A stretch of DNA of 64,000 bases from positions 18,978,354-19,042,353 of the forward strand of contig JBCNJP010000008.1 of NCBI GenBank assembly GCA_039602395.1, read 5' to 3'. Shown here one piece after another: positions 57,653 through 64,000 of the stretch (positions are counted from its first letter, which is position 1; each line of letters starts with the position of its first letter). The position numbers and the translations under genes were made by a program. This DNA comes from Deinandra increscens subsp. villosa. Its lineage: Eukaryota; Streptophyta; Magnoliopsida; Asterales; Asteraceae. The notes beneath the pieces are model-generated. The model worked only from the letters and a program-made list of their open reading frames with translations. It had not been told where the DNA came from and did no database searches.

Positions 57653-60214
57653 ATGGCAGAAAACATGCTTGATGAGGAAATTCATTTTGAAAGGGATCAC
57701 TGTATACCTACATATCTTGATGACCCACCAGAGAGGCACATGCAGCTTTTCTACTCTTTGGTGGCTGGGCTGAATGTTTGCAAGATTAATCATGCTTTGC
57801 AGACAAGTGTGCTTATCGATGAGCAACTTGTAAGAGAATTCTAGGGAGCAGCCAGGGCAAATGCTGAAAAGACAAGGATCACAGCAACAGTTCAGAATCG
57901 TCAAATTGAGATACTCGAAGAAGACATCCGTCAGGGATTGAACATAAATGACAGAGCTGAACATCCAATAGAGTACCCACATGCTCGTGTATTAGAAGTT
58001 GCTCAGCTGATGGGATATGAAGGAAAGTTCCCTCCTATCTTCAAGAAATTGTTGCCACACTACTGGAGGTGCTTGGCTCATTATTTGCAGAAGTCCTTCT
58101 TGGGGAAGAGGACAAGCTTCGATCAACTTAACAAGATGCATGGAACAACTTTTGTAGCACTTGCCTTAGACTGGAACTTTAACTTCTCCAAAATGATGCT
58201 GATAGATTGGGTTGGGAATGCAGTCTTAAGTGCGAGACATCAGTTTCTTATGACTCCAAGGTTCGTACAAATGGTGGTGATGAAGAAGTACCCGATGATC
58301 GATGAAAGAATTAAGAAATTGGACATCAAATTCATGGATAGTGGGGTGTTTGCCCTGCAGACACAAGATTGAAAAGGAAAGAACAGCTTTCAGGGAAGGA
58401 TTGAATGGGCAAAAAGAGGTGCCTTTCCTGAAGTTGCTAGAGAGCAGGTGATAGAGTCAGATCCAGAGGCTGAACCTCAACCAGATGTGCCGACTGTGAA
58501 TGTGACTGTTGCTGAAGATCACGATGTGACAGCACCAGTTGCAGTAAATGTTCTAGATCAAACAGAAGGTATACCCTTTAATGAAGAAAATGTGATGGAC
58601 GACATCTTCGCTGATCAAGGGAATGTGGATGATGATATCTATGGAGACTTGGAACCAATCAATCTTAAAAGATCAAGAGATGTCCTGAACTCGTCTTCTA
58701 GTGGTGACTCCATCCCTCAAGAGTTGGATACTCAATTCAATGTAAATGAGATGCTTGAAGAGCATGTCCCCTTTCGTGAACCATCTCCCAGGAAGAGGAA
58801 AAATCCAAGAAGTGTTAGGTTCAAGTTCACAAAGACTAGCTCAAGTCTATTGATGGTCCATCCAGCAGGGTCCAGCTCTCAAAGTCAAAGTGTTCAAGAA
58901 GATACACCGGATCAGAATGTTGAAGATCAACCTGCCTAGGTTCAGACTGAAATTCCTCTTCTGAATGAACGTAGCCCTGTTCATGAAGAAAGGCAATATC
59001 TGGAGGTTGATAACACTGTTGTTGTACCCAGCCCTCTTAAAGTGACTGTCTCTACTGGGACAAGTCTGCCACCAACAGTTATCCCAAGTTTTCGCCAATT
59101 TCAAGCTGCTGAACTGCCTATTGAGATGAGGATAAGTGCAGACCCTCACATTAACTTTCTGATGTCTCAGAACAGAATTAGAGAGACTGAGATAAAAGCA
59201 CTCCAGGATGAGAACAGAAAGTTAAAAGACAAGGAAGTGGCTGACAAAAATAGGTTTAAGTACTTTTATGAGGCCTTAATGGACTTGAAAAAGAAATATA
59301 ATGAATTGAAAGGAGCTGCAGTGTCAAGTGCTTCGGGTGACCCTGGTCAAAGCTCATCTTAGGCTGTGCATCGTACAGAGACTATGAATGAAGATGATGG
59401 AGATGACACCATTGAGATGTCGGACTATGCACGAAGTGGAAGGGTCATCTCAAAAGCGCCAGAAGGTCACGACAACTGGTTCAAGGAATTTTTCCAAGGA
59501 CCAGCCCCCACTCAATACACCATTGATGTTGGTGCAAGCTCAATCGACAAAATGGGGAGTCGTGAAGCAATTCTGTGCTGGCACTATGACTCCGAGAAGA
59601 AGCTGTTTGCTGTTATCCGTGATGGCTACAGTCCAGTGGAGTATTACAGAACACGAACTCAATTTCACTCCTGGACTGAGCCTGAGATCAGAAGCTTGTT
59701 GAGAGCTCCATATATAAACAGATGGAGTAGCACAGAAGGAGACCTAATTCGGAACAACCTGTTGAGTCACTTGGCCGAAAATTTTGTGAACTTCGATCTG
59801 AGGCAAGTGAGATGGGTTGAAACTGGAACTGACCCAGTGACTGGTGATCCAATAGGAGAAGCAAGGCGACCACCTACCAAACGCACAAGAGTGATAAACA
59901 TGTTGGATGAAATTGAAGACGGTACCTTGGTCAAGAATTTTAACGGTTGGTTTTATGATCCAGCAACACATGAGGTAGTGGTCCTCTGCAAGAAGATGAG
60001 GCAGTTCCGATTCTATGATCCGGTTGACCTGCTTAGGTTTGGAGAAAAAGATATCAAGCTTCTCGCCTCCCAACCAATTCTCGGTGATGAGAATGACCTT
60101 GAGAATGCTATACGGGTGGGGATCTTCCATGGAACAGCAAACCGGATTGTAGCAAACGAATGGTGGTCAAGCAATGTGCAGAATACGTTCAGATTTGATT
60201 TGCTGCTGCCATAG
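57653..60214 (+). pseudogene. Element 4 third ORF (853 codons, unknown function), four in-frame stops
   Basis: One reading frame spans the whole region without any frameshift, interrupted only by TAG 57842, TGA 58370, TAG 58937 and TAG 59360. I do not recognise the protein. Visible parts: an acidic helical N-terminus; a helical domain with HARVLEVAQLMGYEG, YLQKSFLGKRTSF and MLIDWVGNAV (about residues 105-235); a long acidic linker; a basic patch SPRKRKNPRSVRFKF (about 375-390); a coiled coil (about 508-555); and a globular C-terminal part with CWHYDSEKKLFAVIRDGYS and NGWFYDPATHEVVVLCKKM (about 640-850). No signal peptide or membrane segment is seen, so it is not an obvious envelope protein although it sits in that place. 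It belongs with the extra sense ORFs reported after pol in some plant LTR elements. Confidence 0.7.
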
Positions 60215-60245
60215 ACGAACTAATGGTTCATGCCTAGGGGAAGAT

Positions 60246-60624
60246 TGTTGGGCTATATTATTAAAGGCATGAACATTAGATATGGGCTTGAAGATTGTTG
60301 GGCTTTTGGGCTTAGAATAGTTTACTATTGGGCCATGTGGGCCGGTTTTGAGTTTATGATTGGTTTAGGGTTTGTAAAGGGGTAGTATATAAACCCTTAT
60401 AGTTTATGATTAACTAGCTTTTGAATTTACGATTTTGGTCTCCCTTGTGTGTTTACGATCAGATTTCATTAGCTCAAGAAAGTTGTGTTCTTCATTCAAG
60501 ATTTGATCTTCTTTGTTTAATCAAGTCTATTTCATCTACTTTCTTCTCGAATCAAGCACTAACGAGGATTCCACACTCGTTTGTGATATCGATACCGTGG
60601 TTGGTTGATTTTTCTGGACCTACA
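60246..60624 (+). repeat. Element 4, 3' LTR
   Basis: 379 bp, about six substitutions from the 5' LTR, preceded by the purine tract AGGGGAAGAT and followed by AACCT. Confidence 0.93.
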
Positions 60625-61742
60625 AACCTAACACTAATCATGAACTTGTTAACTCATTATTAATTGTACGATGTGCAGGTTGATGCAAGCACACTTGTTA
60701 CTATAAGAGGACTAACACCCGCTGACCCATCTGTCACCGCGTCAACTGCCAAGACAAGCATAGTTAGACCAGCAATTGTGAAGCTGCAAACCAGATTCCA
60801 ATGAAACAACCCATGAAAGACCAAGGTAACTTCATACGTGATAGAAAACATCCAATACTCACAGCCCAAAATTAGTCTCTTTGGATAATAATTTGGTTTT
60901 AGGATTCCGCCACTGGTTAAACATTACTATACCAGATTTGAGCCCCAAATTCTTAATATTTGACATGGCAGATTCAGGGGTAAAGCGCCAGAGAAGAAAA
61001 AATAACGTTTAAAGTTTTTATTACCTAAATATGAGTCATGAAGGCAACCTGCAACTGTAAGCCAAATAGAAATAAGGCTTCAGCTATAATATTTATTTTT
61101 AACCTGCATTTAACAGATTACATAGATATACGCATTCTGATTCAAAGTCAGCTGCGTTGCAAAGATTAGTTCAGGCAGCAGTAAGCATAGTAAGCATCAA
61201 TTTTTATCCACAAGGAACTCAATGAGTCTAATCTCTACTTCATATTCTAGTTGATTATAACACTTGCACGTGTGGTTCCTTGGGAGAAAAATGCAAATTA
61301 TGCTGCTTCTGAGTATGCTTTAGGAGTCGGCAACTCCTCCTGGGGCTGCCCTGATGATATTAGATGAAGATAAAATGGTTCCAGAAGCTAGTTCTCGCAA
61401 TTAAACTCTAGATAGAGTCATGACATCATCATAGTTTACATAATCATCTATATATTGAATAGTATAAATTTTCAGGTTGTGATCAACTTTCCAGATGATC
61501 ACAACCTGAAAATTTAGATTGCACATTCAAATTTTCTCAAGTTGTTGTATTTTCTTGCAGAGTAGGACTAAGCACAGGTTGCAGATTTCAAGAGCCATAG
61601 ATTGCACATCCAATTTGTAAACTTATGTTAACTTTGTAATTTTTACTATATATATGAAGTACATTATTTTGTTGTAAGTGTATTGTATTTTGTATTGAGG
61701 TTAATTGCCATTTAATGTGGAAATTAGTGATTTACAAACAAA
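60625..61742 (+). other. CACTA internal region right of element 4, exon-like pieces
   Basis: Short open pieces with splice-like borders: from about 60679, after GATGTGCAG (VDASTLVTIRGLTPADPSV); and about 61118-61180, between TTTAACAG and GCA|GTAAGC (YTHSDSKSAALQRLVQAA). A further short open stretch lies near 61300-61370. They may be captured exons of a host gene, perhaps not AXR1; I cannot name it. Near 61476-61517 a GTTGTGATCA/TGATCACAAC inverted repeat occurs. Confidence 0.35.
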
Positions 61743-62061
61743 TAAATTTTTTTTAAATTTTTTAAAAGCATTCTTGACGTGAAAAAATGCGCGTCATTGT
61801 TCGCGCGTCAAGAAATTCTTGACACGCATTTTGCGCGTTAAGAAGCTTCTTGACCCCGGCTTCCTTGACGCGTATTTGCGTGTCAAGAAGACCCTTTCTT
61901 GACACGCATTGTGCGTCATAAAATGCGCGTCAACGTTCGCGCGTCAAGAACTTCTTGACACGCATTTTGCGCGTCAAGAAGCTTCTTGACCCCGGCTTCC
62001 TTGATGCGCATTTGCGTGTCAAGAAGACCCTTTCTTGACGCGCAATGCACGTCAAGAAAGG
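61743..62061. repeat. CACTA right subterminal repeats
   Basis: TTCTTGACGCGC and GCGTCAAGAA motifs occur many times in both orientations. A unit of about 135 bp, starting near AAAATGCGCGTCA at about 61786 and 61920, is duplicated with a few changes. This is the typical transposase-binding region of CACTA elements and ends in the 17-bp inverted repeat. Confidence 0.8.
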
Positions 62062-62078
62062 CAGTTTTTGTAGTAGTG

Positions 62079-62139
62079 CCTCCATGAGTTTAGGAGGCCT
62101 ATTTTTGCCTTGTGTGGTAGGAGTGAAGTGATCCGACAT
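62079..62139 (-). pseudogene. Element 3 gag, first 20 codons
   Basis: ATG at 62137-62139 on - encodes MSDHFTPTTQGKNRPPKLME and runs into the CACTA right end; the remainder is at 45248-43525. Confidence 0.8.
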
Positions 62140-62896
62140 GTTGAAATGATCAACACTAGTAAATTTCGAGACAAAAGGAAGCTAACGGGTCAAAGTGGTT
62201 GAAAATTGGTTCACTTGCTTGAGAAGTTATAGAATGCTTGAAATCACCCAAATCCTACAAAATAATCAATGAGGAACACAATTAGCCTCATACAACTGAT
62301 AATTAATCACAGAATTGAAAAAGTCAATTTTCATCACTTAGTCAAAAATTTCATCAGGATGTTCTTGGGGGGTTCAAGATCAAGAAAAAATCAAGGTTTG
62401 TAAAAATCAAAATTGCTTCTGCAACAAGTTTAGAAATCAGTATAGAAACCAAAAACATAACTGGATCAAGCTCCAAAAATCACTCTAAGTAGCTCAAATC
62501 CAAGGATTTGTGTGTATATGACAAGAACACTAAAAACTTAGAAATTTGCCTTTAAAATCCTCAAAATATGATGTTTTTGAGAGAAATCAGTTGCAACAGC
62601 TTTAGTTTCACTAGTCTAACACAATTTTAGAATCAATTTGATGAAAGAAACACCCCAAAAATAAGTTTGATTTTCAAAGTATATAACAGTGGTTACGTAG
62701 AACGTAACCCTGTTTTGACTAAAATCAGAAATTTGACCCATTGAATGGAGTTTATTACAGAGATTCAAGCATGGCAATGGAATCCTTGAGTGATTTCTAC
62801 CAAAAATCAACTCAAAGTTCTAGCAAAACAACCAAGATTAATAACTCAAATGATGGATTTCTTCATTTTGAGACAAGAACTTAAACTTGAAATTTG
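62140..62896 (-). other. Element 3 leader
   Basis: About 750 bp between primer-binding site and gag. AT-rich, no ORF and no motif array (the CTTAACGATC array of this element lies in the LTR). Confidence 0.6.
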
Positions 62897-62908
62897 GCTC
62901 TGATACCA
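62897..62908 (-). promoter_or_regulatory. Element 3 primer-binding site (tRNA-iMet)
   Basis: GCTCTGATACCA on + is TGGTATCAGAGC on -. Confidence 0.9.
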
Positions 62909-62909
62909 A

Positions 62910-63861
62910 ACGTCAGGACCGATTTCAAGCCAAAGATCATCATTTGATTCATCACACGAGTGCGGAAATCACGTGTGATGATCATCCTTGGATGGATCAG
63001 CAACATTGCCTTGCCATTGTTGAGGAAATCTCTGAAACTCAAGAACACCAAGAACACACACACAAAACACACAGTGCTCCTCAGGAGGTTCTCTCAAGGC
63101 GTGTTTAGGGTTTCCTAAGAATTCCTATATATAACCTATGATGGGCACAAGTGTCTATGCACAGAATACAATGAGAATCACACATCACATCAAGGAATCA
63201 TTAAATTCGTCTAACACTTATTGTCAGATCGTTAACCACAAGGGGCTGATCGCTAAGATACACAGATTAGATCGTTAGCCACATTGTGATCACACAGCCA
63301 GGTCGTTAAGAACAATTGTATCTGATCGTTAAGGCTCCTTCAGACTAGCCAGGTCGTTAAGCATATCATAGGCAAGTCGTTAAGGTTTCACCAGATCGAT
63401 AGATTGGTTCTTCAGGTCGTTAGTAGTCATGAGGAGGCAGGTCGTTAAGATGAACAATGTCAGATCGTTAAACATATTTCACATGCAAGTCATTAAGGCC
63501 AATGTACCCAAGTCGTTAAGACCTTTGTCAGGCAGATCGTTAAGCACAACTAGGTCAGATCGTTAAGAGTAGTTTGGCCTGATCGTTATGTACAACTTGA
63601 GCATGAATATATTCTAAGTGATGAACAACCAAACAGACATACAAACACAAGAACAACACAAATGTAAATCAAGCTGAACCAACATAAGAGAATAAACAAA
63701 CATTCAAAGTAAATATTCAAAGTTCAACATTAACTAAGTTATTACAAACCGAAATGTTCAAATACATAAATAGCAAAATACATGTTGGTTCTCCAGCTTT
63801 ACCTTTGATCTTGTCCTTGTGTTCGTGTGTTCGCGTTATCACCAACCTCCAGGTTCCAACA
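62910..63861 (-). repeat. Element 3, 5' LTR (also adjoins a polypurine tract on its right)
   Basis: On - it starts TGTTGGAACCTGG at 63861 and ends next to the primer site; the inner end lacks the usual CA, so it is approximate. A TATA box (GGTTATATATAGG) is at about 63125-63138 and a CTTAACGATC array at 63228-63590. The right edge adjoins a purine tract on - (AAAGGGGGAAT at 63862-63872), as if it were at once the 3' LTR of a second element to the right. Confidence 0.7.
63228..63590 (-). repeat. CTTAACGATC-type array in the U3 of element 3
   Basis: About 16 copies of (A/G)(A/G)TCGTTAAG and variants on + in 360 bp, spaced about 15-35 bp, upstream of the TATA box on -. Confidence 0.75.
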
Positions 63862-64000
63862 ATTCCCCCTTTGGTGGTAATGCGAACACATGAACACGAG
63901 GACAAGATCAAAGGTAAATCTGAAGAAATTTCCCCCTTTGGTGGTAATGCGAACACACGAACACGAGGACAAGATCAAAGGTAAAGCTGAAGAAATTTCT
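63798..64000 (-). repeat. Large inverted repeat across the LTR edge and 67-bp tandem repeat
   Basis: The left arm (about 63798-63845, with TTTACCTTTGATCTTGTCC) pairs imperfectly with the right arm (about 63872-63918, with GGACAAGATCAAAGGTAAA). The right arm with its CCCCCTTTGGTGG start is then repeated 67 bp later (63932 onward) to the window end. The unit includes the polypurine tract. Confidence 0.7.

Larger units (their letters stand above)
48689..60624 (+). mobile_element. Element 4: Ty1/copia retrotransposon with an extra ORF after pol
   Basis: 379-bp LTRs (48689-49067, 60246-60624) differ at about six positions and are flanked by a perfect AACCT duplication (48684-48688, 60625-60629). 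Primer site 49070-49080; gag 49588-52853; pol 52900-56133; structured module 56486-56800; third ORF 57653-60214; purine tract just before 60246. About 1.6% LTR divergence would be roughly 0.6 million years at 1.3e-8 substitutions per site per year (an assumed rate). Gag and pol have stops and frameshifts, so it is not autonomous now. Confidence 0.93.
45249..62078. mobile_element. CACTA-type DNA transposon with captured AXR1 fragment, non-autonomous
   Basis: Perfect 17-bp terminal inverted repeats CACTACTACAAAAACTG (45249-45265) and CAGTTTTTGTAGTAGTG (62062-62078) continue imperfectly into CTTGAC-rich subterminal repeats. The flanking 3-bp target duplication reads GGG and AGG on -, one base apart. 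Removing the element rejoins element 3's gag in frame (LMEA then SNFDDW). Without element 4 and its target duplication the CACTA is about 4.9 kb. No transposase gene was found, so it depends on another element. It carries host gene pieces (47291-47960, possibly 60676-61400). Confidence 0.88.
39080..63861 (-). mobile_element. Element 3: Ty1/copia retrotransposon split by a CACTA element
   Basis: Read leftward: 5' LTR (about 62910-63861), primer-binding site (62897-62908), gag start (62139), CACTA insertion (45249-62078), rest of gag (45248-43525), protease, integrase, reverse transcriptase and RNase H (to 40132), hairpin array (39351-39185). The 3' LTR is not securely located and may lie at 37-39 kb, so the left limit given is approximate. 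The coding region has a few stops and frameshifts. Confidence 0.75.

Noticed and set aside
63754..63984. Overlapping ORFs on both strands at the right edge
   Set aside because: Both arise from the inverted repeat and the 67-bp tandem repeat.

Overview
The window is plant nuclear DNA made almost entirely of transposable elements, several nested inside one another. No ordinary host gene is intact. The element types (Helitron with a Pif1-type helicase, Ty1/copia elements primed by initiator tRNA-Met, a CACTA DNA transposon, a captured AXR1 fragment and a B3-domain gene) point to a eudicot. The coding style of the copia elements suggests Asteraceae (lettuce or sunflower relatives), but that is inference. 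A 500-base run of N (8514-9013) shows this is a draft assembly.

Layout, left to right. (1) 1-11780: 3' part of an autonomous-type Helitron on +. It has a spliced RepHel gene (1033-6416), two paralogous 97-residue ORFs (7628-7921, 11148-11441), a B3-domain gene broken by the gap, and a hairpin plus CTAG terminus at 11780. (2) 11806-13490: a gypsy-like LTR remnant. (3) 14287-20664 (-): element 1, an LTR element with a gag but no pol. (4) 20665-35009 (-): element 2, an LTR element with only the C-terminal half of a gag. It is split by (5) 21905-30294 (+): element 5, a complete copia element with seemingly identical LTRs, a CATAC target duplication and one open 1338-codon gag-pol. (6) 35010-39100: no ORFs, but a minus-strand LTR or promoter module with a repeated-motif array. 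(7) about 39080-63861 (-): element 3, a copia element whose gag is split by (8) 45249-62078: a CACTA element carrying pieces of AXR1, itself split by (9) 48689-60624 (+): element 4, a copia element with an AACCT target duplication and an extra large ORF after pol. (10) 63862-64000: the 3' end of a neighbouring element that appears to share an LTR with element 3.

The most unusual signal is in the noncoding parts of the copia elements. Elements 1, 2 and 3 each carry 3-4 tandem copies of a hairpin between the coding region and the 3' LTR. In each set the loop is conserved while the two stem arms change together, as expected of a maintained RNA structure. Elements 2 and 4 share an ordered module with three hairpins at the same place. 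Each family also carries 11-23 copies of its own roughly 10-base motif in its LTR or leader (GTTTACGATC, CTTAACGATC or GTTCGGA types). Element 4's third ORF has its own TATA box, two copies of its family motif and a splice acceptor directly before its ATG, so it may be expressed from a separate RNA.

All calls were made by reading the sequence; no alignment or database search was run.
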